The notes under the pieces: model-generated | Database searches by the model: none | What the model saw: only the letters and a program-made list of their open reading frames with translations | Told to the model about the DNA's origin: nothing | Translations under genes and position numbers: made by a program | NCBI GenBank assembly: GCA_019455285.1 | Contig: JACFMS010000005.1 | Coordinates: 62,001 to 126,000, forward strand | Source of the DNA: Sphingomonadales bacterium | GTDB lineage: Bacteria; Pseudomonadota; Alphaproteobacteria; Sphingomonadales; Govanellaceae | Reading direction: 5' to 3' | Length of the DNA stretch: 64,000 nt | Shown here: piece by piece, positions 17,193 through 26,264 of the stretch | Layout: the number at the start of each line of letters is the position of its first letter | Numbering within the stretch: position 1 is the stretch's first letter

Positions 17193-18269
17193 TTACTTCA
17201 CAATTGTAAGCCTCGGCCGTTGCGGCGCATTGTCATTGACTTGATAGAGGGCTGTCAGGTCAGTTTCTCCCAGGTGGAGCAGCGCAGCCAGTTCTGTTAT
17301 GGAGTAGCCAAGAGCGCCGCGATGGACCTCCAGAAGATTGCGTAGGATGGTTGGCTCTTCCCGAAGAAAATCCAACTCCGGCGGCTCACGCAATCTATAC
17401 CCACGGGCGCTCATCTGCTTCCATAAATATTGCTTTTGATTTGGCAAGAGGCGACCATGCTTGTCTGCCGCCATCAGCAAAGCGCCCATCGATACCCGCC
17501 ACTCTGGCTTTAGGGCCGCCAGCAATGCCAAATCAATTTTTCGGCCTACAAAATATGGTTTGATATCCGATGAGGGCAATAGCAATTCTGATGCAAACGC
17601 ATTGGCCTCTTCTTCCATCTTGGGATTTGGGAACCGATGCATAACCAGATGCCCAAGCTCATGTGCCAACGTAAAGCGAAGCCTATCGGCCGGCTGTTCA
17701 CTGTTTAAAATAATGAGCGAGGGCATTCCGGGGGTTGAGAAGGTTACCCCACTGATGGAAGCACCATCCATAGGTGAATAAACGACGATGACACCGGATT
17801 TTTCGACATGAAGCGTCAAATCCTTTATGGGACCGCGCGGCAATCCCCAATGTGAACGAACAACACCAGCCACTTTCTCAGGACTGCCATAATCATCAAT
17901 ATCAAGACGGGGTAAGTTACCGGTAAATCCGATTTCAACTCCTTCCAAAAACCGCCTCAGGTGCATGATGCGTAGATTGATTTCGGCCACAACGGAATCG
18001 ACCTCTCGCACACTTACATCTGTTTTTTTTCTCCACATGGGGTGGACGCTGACAGGCGCTCCATAAATTGGGTCTCGCTGATAAAAGAAGGTTTGAGGAA
18101 AACCATAAACTATTGCGGCGCGGACCAGTAGATCATTACGAACTTCGACCATTCCATTCTCGATGCGAGACAGCATCGATTGGTCAATGCCGAGACGCTT
18201 GGCCGCTTCAGTTTGTTGGAATCCCCTACGATGCCGCGCCAAGCGCAGCATATCTCCGTTTGCCTGCAT
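17193..18269 (-). CDS. XRE-HTH / ImmA-IrrE family metallopeptidase
   Basis: 358-aa protein with an N-terminal XRE helix-turn-helix (about 7-60; RRGFQQTEAAKRLGIDQSML) and a central ImmA/IrrE zinc-protease domain with HELGH (His203, Glu204, His207). A downstream EEEANAFASELLLP supplies the third ligand. Such proteins cleave a partner repressor or antitoxin, or act as the regulator of a toxin-antitoxin or stress cassette. It starts five bases after the 195-aa gene. Both genes are clearly less GC-rich than their neighbours, and AT-rich DNA flanks the pair, suggesting transfer. Its substrate is unknown; the partner gene is the first candidate. Confidence 0.85.
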   Translation of the reverse strand: MQANGDMLRLARHRRGFQQTEAAKRLGIDQSMLSRIENGMVEVRNDLLVRAAIVYGFPQTFFYQRDPIYGAPVSVHPMWRKKTDVSVREVDSVVAEINLRIMHLRRFLEGVEIGFTGNLPRLDIDDYGSPEKVAGVVRSHWGLPRGPIKDLTLHVEKSGVIVVYSPMDGASISGVTFSTPGMPSLIILNSEQPADRLRFTLAHELGHLVMHRFPNPKMEEEANAFASELLLPSSDIKPYFVGRKIDLALLAALKPEWRVSMGALLMAADKHGRLLPNQKQYLWKQMSARGYRLREPPELDFLREEPTILRNLLEVHRGALGYSITELAALLHLGETDLTALYQVNDNAPQRPRLTIVK

Positions 18270-18274
18270 AGCAT

Positions 18275-18862
18275 CTACTCTGAAGCTTCGTCTTCCAATG
18301 GGCGCTTCTTTGGAGTGACGGACGGTGGCGTCGCGTCTGGGCCACCCATGTCAGGAAAATGGACAATTTTCACATCCGAGAGCGAACCATCGATCGGATA
18401 AGACCAGATACGACGTGTGCGATCGCGGGCAACAATGGCAAGTTGTTCAAATTGCGTCCCAAGTCCGTCCGTCTTGTAGCAAGCTTCTACCTTATAAACA
18501 TCCGGTAAGCCAGGAATGGTCAATTGAGGGTCAACAAAATCAAGAACCGATTGGGTCAAGATATTTGACCCGATACCCTTGGCGTTCTCTTTCTTAAACC
18601 GGACCAGTACTCGGTCACGGAACAAGAATTTTAAGGTGCCATTCTTTCCGATGATGTGGATGTCAGGGTCGTCTGCAAACTCGATTGCTGCATACTGGCA
18701 GATACAATCAAAAATAATGTTGGAGCGGGTGCGGCCGAACATGAAACGACCACGTCCGGGCATTTCCTTCCAGTCGTTCCATGCGCGGTTTACAACATCA
18801 TAGATACGAGACTCGAAGTCAGACAAGACAGACTGAACCTCATCGATATTGGCAATAGGCAT
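18275..18862 (-). CDS. Unknown 195-aa partner of the ImmA/IrrE protein
   Basis: First gene of a two-gene operon with the XRE/ImmA protein (5-bp gap). ATG 18862 is preceded by GGGGG. Soluble, with no signal or membrane helix. Conserved-looking blocks are GRFMFGRTRSNIIFD (about 37-51), FRDRVLVRFKKENAKG and LTIPGLPDVYKVEACYKTD, followed by ARDRTRRIWSYP. The last 30 residues are charged and Pro-rich, probably disordered. It could be a toxin, sensor or protease substrate. I know no named family for it. Base composition is lower in GC than the surrounding genes. Confidence 0.75.
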   Translation of the reverse strand: MPIANIDEVQSVLSDFESRIYDVVNRAWNDWKEMPGRGRFMFGRTRSNIIFDCICQYAAIEFADDPDIHIIGKNGTLKFLFRDRVLVRFKKENAKGIGSNILTQSVLDFVDPQLTIPGLPDVYKVEACYKTDGLGTQFEQLAIVARDRTRRIWSYPIDGSLSDVKIVHFPDMGGPDATPPSVTPKKRPLEDEASE

Positions 18863-19036
18863 GCTACCCCCTTCAAAAGGAATTTTTATAAATATAACAT
18901 CGATTTTACCAAATTCAAGAAAAATTATGCATATTCTATGATTTGTCCTAATACTTCGCCGCCGCTTTCCTTTTGCTTTTGCCCGGGCTTATGACTAGGT
19001 TCCGACCAGAAACACCCCTAGAGCAAGACCATTGCC
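18863..19036. other. AT-rich flank of the 17.2-18.9 kb cassette
   Basis: 174-bp spacer between divergent genes. The left two-thirds is strongly AT-rich (for example AAATATAACATCGATTTTACC near 18890), unlike the rest of the window, and probably carries the promoter of the two-gene cassette. No gene, direct repeat pair or tRNA fragment was seen. Confidence 0.4.
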
Positions 19037-19840
19037 ATGACGGAGCCTAAACTTCAGTCCAACGCAAGCCTTGCGGACTTGCGCCGCGCCATCGACAAGA
19101 TTGATGCGCAAATCCACGATCTGTTGATGGCGCGGGCCGAAATCGTCGAGACCTTGGGCCAAAGGAAACGCCAGGCGGGGAGCGATGGCGCGTTTTTCCG
19201 TCCCGGGCGCGAGGCGCAGATCCTGCGCCAGGTGGCGGCCCGCCATCACGGAAGCTTGCCGGCGGAGGCCGTGTTGTCGCTGTGGCGCACCATGGTTTCC
19301 GCCTACTTGCGCCTGCAATGGCCATTTAAGGTGATCGCGGTCGAGGATATGGAGGTGCGCGATCTCGCCCGCCGTCATTTCGGTGCGGCGACGCCGATCA
19401 CGACCGCCGCTGCCGCCAATGACGCCATCGCCGCCGTGGCCGACGGCGGGGCGGTCCTGGCGGCGGTTGGCGACCCGGGACAAGACGCCTGGTGGCTCAA
19501 TCCGCTATTTCGCTCGCCAGCGGGGCCGCGCATCGTTGCGCGGCTTCCTGTTTTTGGGCCCCCTTCACCCACCGCCTTTGTCATCGCCAAGGACATGCCG
19601 GACGCCAGCGGCGACGATCTGACGCTCCTCGTTATCCCCGGCCTGGCGAAGGAGGCGGTGGCGCGCTTGCCTCTCGACCTTTCCTCCCTTGCGACGTATA
19701 AAGCGCCCGACGGCACGACCGCGCTCCTGGCGACGGCTCCCGGCTTCGGCTGCGATGCCGCGGCGGTGGAACGGGCCCTGAACGCCAAGGTGTATGTCGT
19801 CGGCGGGCATGCGCGGCCGCTCGATCTCTCGCGCCCTTGA
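19037..19840 (+). CDS. Chorismate mutase with PDT-like C-terminal extension
   Basis: 267-aa protein. Residues about 10-95 form an AroQ chorismate mutase domain (LADLRRAIDKIDAQIHDLL, GQRKRQAG, FFRPGREAQILRQV), which converts chorismate to prephenate. The remaining 170 residues (from about FKVIAVEDMEVRDLARRHFG) loosely follow the pattern of a prephenate dehydratase domain, but I do not see its TRF motif, so it is probably not a dehydratase. Operon with hisC and tyrA supports a role in aromatic amino acid synthesis. Confidence 0.8.
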   Translation: MTEPKLQSNASLADLRRAIDKIDAQIHDLLMARAEIVETLGQRKRQAGSDGAFFRPGREAQILRQVAARHHGSLPAEAVLSLWRTMVSAYLRLQWPFKVIAVEDMEVRDLARRHFGAATPITTAAAANDAIAAVADGGAVLAAVGDPGQDAWWLNPLFRSPAGPRIVARLPVFGPPSPTAFVIAKDMPDASGDDLTLLVIPGLAKEAVARLPLDLSSLATYKAPDGTTALLATAPGFGCDAAAVERALNAKVYVVGGHARPLDLSRP

Positions 19841-19851
19841 GTTTGACGCCG

Positions 19852-20952
19852 ATGTCATCCCTGAAGCCTAATCCCTGGCTAAAGAAGCTTGACGTGTACG
19901 AGGGGGGACGCTCCAAAGCCCCCGGCGCGGCGCGGGTCATCAAGCTGTCGTCCAACGAGTCGGCGCTCGGCACCAGCCCGCGGGTGCTGACCGCCTACCG
20001 CGACGCCGCAACCACGCTCCACCGCTACCCCGACGCCACCTCCTGGGATTTGAAGGAAGCCATCGGCGCGGCCCATGGGCTTGATCCGGCGCGTATCGTC
20101 TGCGGCCTAGGTTCCGACGAGATTTTAAAATTGGCCTGCCGCGCCTACGCCGGCCCCGATACCGAGGTCATCTACAGCCGCTACGGCTTCATGATGTACC
20201 CCATCGCCGCCCGCTCGGTGGGGGCCACCCCGGTGGAAGCGGCGGACGTCAATTACTCCGCCGACGTCAAGGCCATCCTCGACGCGGTGACGGCGCGCAC
20301 CCGCATCGTGTTTCTCGCCAACCCCAACAACCCCACCGGCACCTACCTGCCGCGCCATGAGATCGAGCGGCTGGCCGGCGGCCTGCCGCCCCATGTGCTG
20401 TTGGTGCTGGACGCCGCTTACGCCGAGTACGTCGACAGCGACGATTATGTGGCCGGCCATGAGCTGGTGGCGAGCTTTCCCAATGTGCTGGTCACCCGCA
20501 CCTTCTCGAAGATTTATGGCATCGCCGCCCTGCGCTTGGGCTGGGGCTACGGCAGCACCGAGGTGACCGAGACGCTGGAGCGGTTGCGCGATCCCTTCAA
20601 TGTGCCGGCTCCCACCCAGGCCGCCGGCATCGCCGCCGTGCGCGATCAGGAATGGGTGGCGCGCGCCCGCAACTACAACGCCATCTGGCGGCAGCAGATG
20701 ACGGATGCGGTCAGCGACCTTGGACTGACGGTGGTGCCGAGCGCCGCCAACTTCATCCTCATCCGCTTTCCCGAGCGTGACGGCGTCACGGCCGAGGCGG
20801 CCAACGCGTTCTTGACCAAGAACGGCGTACTATTGCGCTGGCTGCCCAAACAGGGCCTCGGCGATTGCCTGCGCATGACCATCGGGCTGGAAGAGGAAAA
20901 CCGCGAAGCGTTGCGGCTTCTGAAAGCCTTTCTGGAAAGCACAGGGCGATGA
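19852..20952 (+). CDS. hisC: Histidinol-phosphate / aromatic aminotransferase
   Basis: 366-aa PLP aminotransferase of the HisC family. It has the substrate-binding segment SSNESALGTSP, ANPNNPTGTYL (Asn), LDAAYAEYV (Asp/Tyr) and the PLP-lysine segment TRTFSKIYGIAALRLGWGYG. Between chorismate mutase and tyrA it probably also transaminates prephenate or hydroxyphenylpyruvate. ATG 19852 lies 12 bases after the mutase stop; TTG 19837 is less likely. Its TGA overlaps the tyrA start. Confidence 0.93.
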   Translation: MSSLKPNPWLKKLDVYEGGRSKAPGAARVIKLSSNESALGTSPRVLTAYRDAATTLHRYPDATSWDLKEAIGAAHGLDPARIVCGLGSDEILKLACRAYAGPDTEVIYSRYGFMMYPIAARSVGATPVEAADVNYSADVKAILDAVTARTRIVFLANPNNPTGTYLPRHEIERLAGGLPPHVLLVLDAAYAEYVDSDDYVAGHELVASFPNVLVTRTFSKIYGIAALRLGWGYGSTEVTETLERLRDPFNVPAPTQAAGIAAVRDQEWVARARNYNAIWRQQMTDAVSDLGLTVVPSAANFILIRFPERDGVTAEAANAFLTKNGVLLRWLPKQGLGDCLRMTIGLEEENREALRLLKAFLESTGR

Positions 20953-21881
20953 CCACCACGCAACCGGAACCGCTGTTTGATACCGTGGCCTTGATCGGTG
21001 TCGGGCTGATCGGCTCCTCCGTCGCCCGCGCCGTGCGTCGGGATCGGGTGGCGCGGCGGGTGGTGGCCGGCGTGCGGCCGGGAGCCAGCGCCGAGACCTT
21101 GAAATCGCTCAACATCGTAGACGCGGTGATCGAGGATATTCCGGCCGCGGTCAAGGGCGCCGACCTGGTGATCCTGTGCACCCCCGTCGGCAGCTATGGC
21201 GAGATCGCCAAGGCGATCGCGCCCCAGTTGAAACCCGGCGCCATCATCAGCGACGTCGGCTCGGTCAAGCAGGCGGTGGTGGACAGCGTTGGCCCAGAGC
21301 TGCCGGCTGGCGTCCATTTCGTGCCCGCCCATCCGGTGGCCGGCACCGAGCACTCGGGTCCGGCGGCGGGTTTTGCCGAACTGTTCGACGGCCGCTGGTG
21401 CATTCTCACCCCCGCCAACGGCACGGACAAGGATGCGGTGGCCAAGGTCAAAGCGTTCTGGGAGCGCTGCGGCAGCACGGTCGAGATCATGGATGCCAAG
21501 CATCACGACCTGGTGCTGGCGATCACCAGCCACGTGCCGCACCTTATCGCCTACAACATCGTCGGCACCGCCTCCGATCTGGAAGCCGTAACCAATTCGG
21601 AAGTGATCAAATACAGCGCCGGCGGCTTTCGCGATTTCACCCGCATCGCCGCCTCAGACCCCACCATGTGGCGCGATGTGTTCCTGACCAACAAGGACGC
21701 GGTGTTGGAAATGCTCGGCCGTTTTTCGGAAGACCTCACCGCCTTGCAGCGCGCCATCCGCTGGGGCGATGGCCAAGCGCTTTATGAGCTGTTCTCGCGC
21801 ACCCGCGCCATCCGCCGTCAGATCATCGACGCCGGCCAGGAAACCGCGCGCCCCGATTTCGGCCGTCAGGAAAAAAGTTAG
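20949..21881 (+). CDS. tyrA: Prephenate/arogenate dehydrogenase
   Basis: NAD(P)-dependent oxidative decarboxylation of prephenate or arogenate for tyrosine synthesis. The 310-aa protein has Rossmann motif GVGLIGSS (16-23), DVGSVKQ, the catalytic-His segment FVPAHPVAGTEHSG and ITSHVPHLIAY. It starts within the hisC stop (ATGA). It converges with the DUF2125 gene, overlapping four bases. Confidence 0.95.
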   Translation: MTTTQPEPLFDTVALIGVGLIGSSVARAVRRDRVARRVVAGVRPGASAETLKSLNIVDAVIEDIPAAVKGADLVILCTPVGSYGEIAKAIAPQLKPGAIISDVGSVKQAVVDSVGPELPAGVHFVPAHPVAGTEHSGPAAGFAELFDGRWCILTPANGTDKDAVAKVKAFWERCGSTVEIMDAKHHDLVLAITSHVPHLIAYNIVGTASDLEAVTNSEVIKYSAGGFRDFTRIAASDPTMWRDVFLTNKDAVLEMLGRFSEDLTALQRAIRWGDGQALYELFSRTRAIRRQIIDAGQETARPDFGRQEKS

Positions 21882-23020
21882 GGTTTTGCTGAAAACGCCA
21901 GCGGCTCTATCAGCGGCGGCAGATTGGCCACCGGCAGCGGTCCTAAAAACATCCGACCAGCCTGCATGGTGATCGGCACCGGCAGCCGGCCCTTGTCGCC
22001 GTTGACGATAGATTTCAAGGTTTCCTTGGCCGCCGACGCTTCCTCGGGCGAGATATCGCCCTTGGCGCGCAAGTGATCAATCGCCGGTTCGTAGCCCGTA
22101 ACCTCGGCGGTAAAAGCGCCCAAGGGCCGGAACTGCTGATCGAGCGTGGCGCTGCCCGACAGCGTCAGATCGAGCGCGCCCCACGCCAGCTTCAGGCTCG
22201 GCACCTCCACCGTGCCGCCCGTGTCGCGCCAGGCGGCGATGGTGGCCGGCGTCGCTTGCGGGTTAAGACCGCCGCCGCGCAACTCCACCACCAGCGCCAG
22301 CTCGGCGATCTTATCGCCATAGGGCGACGCCGCCAGGCGCGGATTAGTGATATCCTTGCCTTTCACTGCCAACTGCCAGGCCAGCGGCTCCCGCACCCCT
22401 TCCTCCGCTTCCGCACCCACCGCCGGCGTCAGGTGCGACGCCTGCGCGCCGGCGCGCCAATGCGCCTCGCCGTCAGCCACTTCGAGCGCTGCGCCGGCGC
22501 TGTTCTCTCCTTTGGCCAGCAAGCGCTCCGCCGTGATCGACAGCCGCTCCAAGGCGTTATCGTCTGCCGTCACAACGCTGGCGCGCAGCGCGCTTGCCGC
22601 CAACGTCGCCGCCGCGCCGTTGGCCGGCGCGAGACGCGCGGTCGCCTCTTTGGCGAACAGGATGAGGTGATGCGGCCGCCACGGCAGGATGACCCCGGCA
22701 AACGCCGGCGCATTGAATTCCCAGGCCATGCCGGCGGCCGTGCCGCTGACGTGAAAATCGCGCAGCGTCGCTTCGATGCGGTAGGGGTAGCCGCCGACGT
22801 CGAGCGCGCTATAGCGAATATCGTGGCCCTGCGCCTTCTCGTTCTCTATCCAGGCGACAAGATTCGCTTCCGCTCGCCGCGCCGCCATCACCCAGTAGAC
22901 GCTGTAGGCGGCGAGCAGCGCCGCCAGCGCCGCAATCATCAGCTTGAAGCGCCAGCCGCCGCCGCGCAGCCTTCGTCCATAGGACAGGAAATGCTGCCAA
23001 AATGCGCCGCCTAGCCGCAC
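21878..23020 (-). CDS. DUF2125 domain protein
   Basis: About 380 aa. One N-terminal membrane helix (LMIAALAALLAAYSVYWV) is followed by a large periplasmic beta-rich domain with ALDVGGYPYRIEATLRDF, typical of DUF2125 proteins of alphaproteobacteria. Their role is not known; the fold recalls AsmA-like outer-membrane assembly or lipid-handling proteins. The start is uncertain: GTG 23020 overlaps the nrdJ end, while ATG 22939 lies directly before the membrane helix. Cotranscription with nrdJ is probable. Confidence 0.8.
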   Translation of the reverse strand: MRLGGAFWQHFLSYGRRLRGGGWRFKLMIAALAALLAAYSVYWVMAARRAEANLVAWIENEKAQGHDIRYSALDVGGYPYRIEATLRDFHVSGTAAGMAWEFNAPAFAGVILPWRPHHLILFAKEATARLAPANGAAATLAASALRASVVTADDNALERLSITAERLLAKGENSAGAALEVADGEAHWRAGAQASHLTPAVGAEAEEGVREPLAWQLAVKGKDITNPRLAASPYGDKIAELALVVELRGGGLNPQATPATIAAWRDTGGTVEVPSLKLAWGALDLTLSGSATLDQQFRPLGAFTAEVTGYEPAIDHLRAKGDISPEEASAAKETLKSIVNGDKGRLPVPITMQAGRMFLGPLPVANLPPLIEPLAFSAKP

Positions 23021-25356
23021 TTTGAATATCCGCAGCTGACGCAGGTGTCGCATCCTTCCTGACGAATGAGCGACGGCGAATTGCATTTCGGGCAGGTGCG
23101 CAAGCCCCCCAGCTTTGGTTCTTCCGGATCTCCGGCGGCGACCTTGCGCCGCGCTGCTTCGACAAACGAGGCGTCGGGCGGCGTAATGAATCCGATGGCG
23201 ATCATGTGCTGCTCAATCACCTCGCCGATGGCGGCGAGGAGCGACGGCACATAATGACCGTTGACCCAATGCCCGCCGCGGGGATCGAAAACCGCCTTTA
23301 GTTCCTCGACCACGAACGAGACGTCGCCGCCGCGGCGAAACACGGCGCTGATCATGCGGGTGAGCGCCACCGTCCAGGCGTAGTGCTCCATGTTTTTTGA
23401 ATTGATGAACACCTCGAACGGCCGGCGGCGGCCGTCCTGGATGACATCATTCAAGGTGATGTAGATGGCGTGATCGGAATCGGGCCAACGCACCTTGTAG
23501 GTCTGCCCCGGCAGCACTTCGGGACGATCCAACGGCTTCGTCATGTAGACGATGCCGCCCGCCTCATAGACATCTTTCGGCCGCGCCGCCGGCGCACTCA
23601 GCGGCAATTCAGCTTGCGCCTCAGACTTTTTCTTATCCTCTTTTTTCACTTCCAGCACCGCCCCCGTCACCTCGTTGGGGCGATAGGTGGTGCAGCCCTT
23701 GCAGCCAAGGTCGAAGGCTTCCAGGTAGACGTCCTTGAAATCCTCGAAGCTGATGTCCTCCGGACAGTTGATGGTTTTTGAGATCGAGCTGTCGACGAAT
23801 TCCTGCACCGCCGCCTGCACCCGCACATGGTCAAGGGGAGACAGCGACAGCGCGGTGACGAAACTGTCAGGCAACGGTGCGTTATCGCCATGCATACGGC
23901 GATAGAGGCGATAGGCGTAATCGCTGACCTCCTCCTCGGCGCGGCTGCCGTCGGGCATCAGCACCTTGCGCATGTAGGAGAAGCTGAACACCGGCTCCAG
24001 GCCCGAGGACACGTTATCAGCAAACAGCGAAATGGTGCCGGTGGGCGCGATCGAGGTCAAAAGCGCGTTGCGAATGCCCTTCGCCGCGATCGCCGCGCGG
24101 ATATCGTCGTCGAGACTCAGCACGGTCTGGCCGGCCAGGAATTTATCCTTATCATAGAGCGGAAATGACCCCTTCTCGGCAGCGATGTCGGCGGATGCGC
24201 CATAAGATGCGCGCTCCAGCGCGCGCATCCAGCGCCGGATGAGGCTGAGCGAGTCCGGGCTGCCGTAACGCTTGCCGCACATGATCAATGCGTCCGCCAA
24301 ACCGGTGACGCCAAGACCGATGCGGCGTTTCGCCTGCGCCTCGTGACGCTGCGCCGGCAAGGGGAAGCGCGAGATGTCGATGACGTTGTCCATCATCCGC
24401 ACGGCGACGGCGACAAGATCCTGCAAGGCATCTTCATCGATATGGGCGCTGTCAGTGAAAGGCTCGCTCACCAGCCGCGCCAGATTGATCGAGCCCAACA
24501 AACACGCGCCATAGGGCGGCAGCGGCTGCTCCCCGCAAGGATTCGTAGCAAAAATTTCTTCGCAGTAATAAAGATTGTTCTTGGCGTTGATGCGGTCGAT
24601 GAAAATCACGCCCGGCTCGGCGTAGGCGTAAGTGGCGCGCATGATCTTGTCCCACAGCGCGCGGGCGCGCAGGCTCTTCCATACCCGGCCGTCGAACTTT
24701 AATTCCCACGCCTCGTCATTCTTCACCGCCGCCATGAAAGCGTCGCTGACCAGCACGGAAAGATTGAACATGCGCAGGCGGCCCTGTTCCGCCTTGGCGT
24801 CAATGAAGGCTTCGATATCGGGATGGTCGCAACGCATGGTGGCCATCATGGCGCCGCGGCGATAGCCCGCCGACATGATGGTGCGGCACATGGCGTCCCA
24901 CACGTCCATGAACGACAGCGGCCCCGAGGCGTCGGCACCCACCCCCTTGACCGGCGCGCCCTTGGGCCTGAGCGTCGAGAAGTCATAGCCGATGCCGCCG
25001 CCCTGCTGCATGGTCAGCGCCGCTTCCTTCAAATGCTCGAAGATGCCATCGAGGCTGTCGGGAATGCGGCCCATGACGAAGCAGTTGAACAAGGTCACGT
25101 CGCGGCCGGTGCCGGCGCCGGCAAGAATGCGGCCAGCGGGCAGGAATTTGAAATCTATCAGCACTTGATAAAATTTTTCCACCCAGGCGTCCCGCGCCTC
25201 CGGCCGCTCCGGAGCGGCAAGGGCCGTCGCCACCCGCCGCCAGGTGTCCTCCACGGTCTTGTCTTCCGCGATCGCCGCCTCGGTTGTGCCAGGGGACGGC
25301 TTGAAGCGGTATTTCATGTCCCAGATCTGCTGCGAAATGGCGGCGATGGCGGTCAT
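23011..25356 (-). CDS. nrdJ: Class II (B12-dependent) ribonucleotide reductase
   Basis: Reduces ribonucleotides to deoxyribonucleotides using adenosylcobalamin as radical source, independent of oxygen. 781 aa, cytoplasmic. It has the active-site loop NPCGEQPLPPYGACLLGSIN, APTGTISLFADN and a C-terminal Cys-rich tail (CPKCNSPSLIRQEGCDTC...CGYSKCG) that relays reducing equivalents. I see no nrdA/nrdB in the window. The upstream spacer holds a DnaA-box match. Confidence 0.96.
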   Translation of the reverse strand: MTAIAAISQQIWDMKYRFKPSPGTTEAAIAEDKTVEDTWRRVATALAAPERPEARDAWVEKFYQVLIDFKFLPAGRILAGAGTGRDVTLFNCFVMGRIPDSLDGIFEHLKEAALTMQQGGGIGYDFSTLRPKGAPVKGVGADASGPLSFMDVWDAMCRTIMSAGYRRGAMMATMRCDHPDIEAFIDAKAEQGRLRMFNLSVLVSDAFMAAVKNDEAWELKFDGRVWKSLRARALWDKIMRATYAYAEPGVIFIDRINAKNNLYYCEEIFATNPCGEQPLPPYGACLLGSINLARLVSEPFTDSAHIDEDALQDLVAVAVRMMDNVIDISRFPLPAQRHEAQAKRRIGLGVTGLADALIMCGKRYGSPDSLSLIRRWMRALERASYGASADIAAEKGSFPLYDKDKFLAGQTVLSLDDDIRAAIAAKGIRNALLTSIAPTGTISLFADNVSSGLEPVFSFSYMRKVLMPDGSRAEEEVSDYAYRLYRRMHGDNAPLPDSFVTALSLSPLDHVRVQAAVQEFVDSSISKTINCPEDISFEDFKDVYLEAFDLGCKGCTTYRPNEVTGAVLEVKKEDKKKSEAQAELPLSAPAARPKDVYEAGGIVYMTKPLDRPEVLPGQTYKVRWPDSDHAIYITLNDVIQDGRRRPFEVFINSKNMEHYAWTVALTRMISAVFRRGGDVSFVVEELKAVFDPRGGHWVNGHYVPSLLAAIGEVIEQHMIAIGFITPPDASFVEAARRKVAAGDPEEPKLGGLRTCPKCNSPSLIRQEGCDTCVSCGYSKCG

Positions 25357-25440
25357 GGCGTGAAGGATACCTTGTGGCTGGCCCAGGACGGGGGCGACTC
25401 TTTGCCGAAGTGTAGGCGCGAGGGGGCGGCGAGGTCAACC

Positions 25441-25479
25441 ACATGTTCACGTTATGTTTCCACATGGGGCTGTGGATAA
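25441..25479 (-). promoter_or_regulatory. nrdJ upstream palindromes and DnaA box
   Basis: ACATGTTCACGTTATGT (25441-25457) and CCACATGGGGCTGTGG (25460-25475) are inverted-repeat-like. TGTGGATAA (25471-25479) is a perfect DnaA box read on the minus strand (TTATCCACA). NrdR or DnaA control of nrdJ is a possibility; the spacing differs from typical NrdR box pairs, so this is tentative. Confidence 0.35.
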
Positions 25480-25532
25480 CTTGCGCCTGAAACCGGCGCG
25501 CCGCCGCGCTGTTTTGGGGTTTTCCCCATAAT

Positions 25533-26264
25533 TCACAAGGACGAAGCGGTCTCCAGGGCTTCCAAGAGGCGGGTCGCCGGCTCGATTCGCGCCGTCAAGA
25601 GGTCGAGGAAGGCGCGCTTGTCGAGGCCTGGTGGAATGGGGTCGAGATATTCCAGACGAATGATCCCCCGCCGACCGGTCAGCCCGGCCTTGGGCCAGAA
25701 CAGGCCGGAGTTGAGCGCTACCGGCAAAACCGGCACGTTGAGGATCTTGTAAAGGCCGGCGACGCCCGGCTGGTAAAGGCGATGCTCGCCCGGCTTTACC
25801 CGCGTGCCTTCGGGGAAGATGACGATGGAGCGGCCTTCGGCAAACCGTTTCTTGGCCAGGCGCTGCAACGCGCGCAGCGCCAACGCGCCGCCGTCGCGGT
25901 CGATGGGCAGCATGCCGGCCTTCAAGCAATACCAGCCATAGACCGGAATCTTGATGAGTTCCTTTTTCAAGACAAAAGCGGGCGGCGTTTCTTCCAATAG
26001 CAGAAAAATCACCGTATCCCACATCGACTGATGCTTGGAGGCGATCAGGATGGGACCCGGCGGCCGTTTCTCCCGGCCGATGATCTCAAAACGCACGCCG
26101 GCGAAGAGGCGCAACAAGACCAGTACGCCATGTCCCCACCACCGTTGAATGACGAAGGCGGCGCGGCGATGCAAGAAGAGCGCCGGGAAGCCGATGACGC
26201 CGCCGATGAAAACCGTCCATAGCGCGAGGCAACAACGAAACACCGCCGATTTTAGCGCCGTCAT
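25533..26264 (-). CDS. plsC: 1-acyl-sn-glycerol-3-phosphate acyltransferase
   Basis: Makes phosphatidic acid from lysophosphatidic acid at the inner membrane. 243 aa with one or two N-terminal hydrophobic segments, catalytic HX4D (His78-Asp83 in KHQSMWDT) and the FPEGTR motif (150-155). It begins directly after the YdcF-like stop codon with no gap, in the ftsE-ftsX-ydcF-plsC minus-strand run. Confidence 0.95.
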   Translation of the reverse strand: MTALKSAVFRCCLALWTVFIGGVIGFPALFLHRRAAFVIQRWWGHGVLVLLRLFAGVRFEIIGREKRPPGPILIASKHQSMWDTVIFLLLEETPPAFVLKKELIKIPVYGWYCLKAGMLPIDRDGGALALRALQRLAKKRFAEGRSIVIFPEGTRVKPGEHRLYQPGVAGLYKILNVPVLPVALNSGLFWPKAGLTGRRGIIRLEYLDPIPPGLDKRAFLDLLTARIEPATRLLEALETASSL

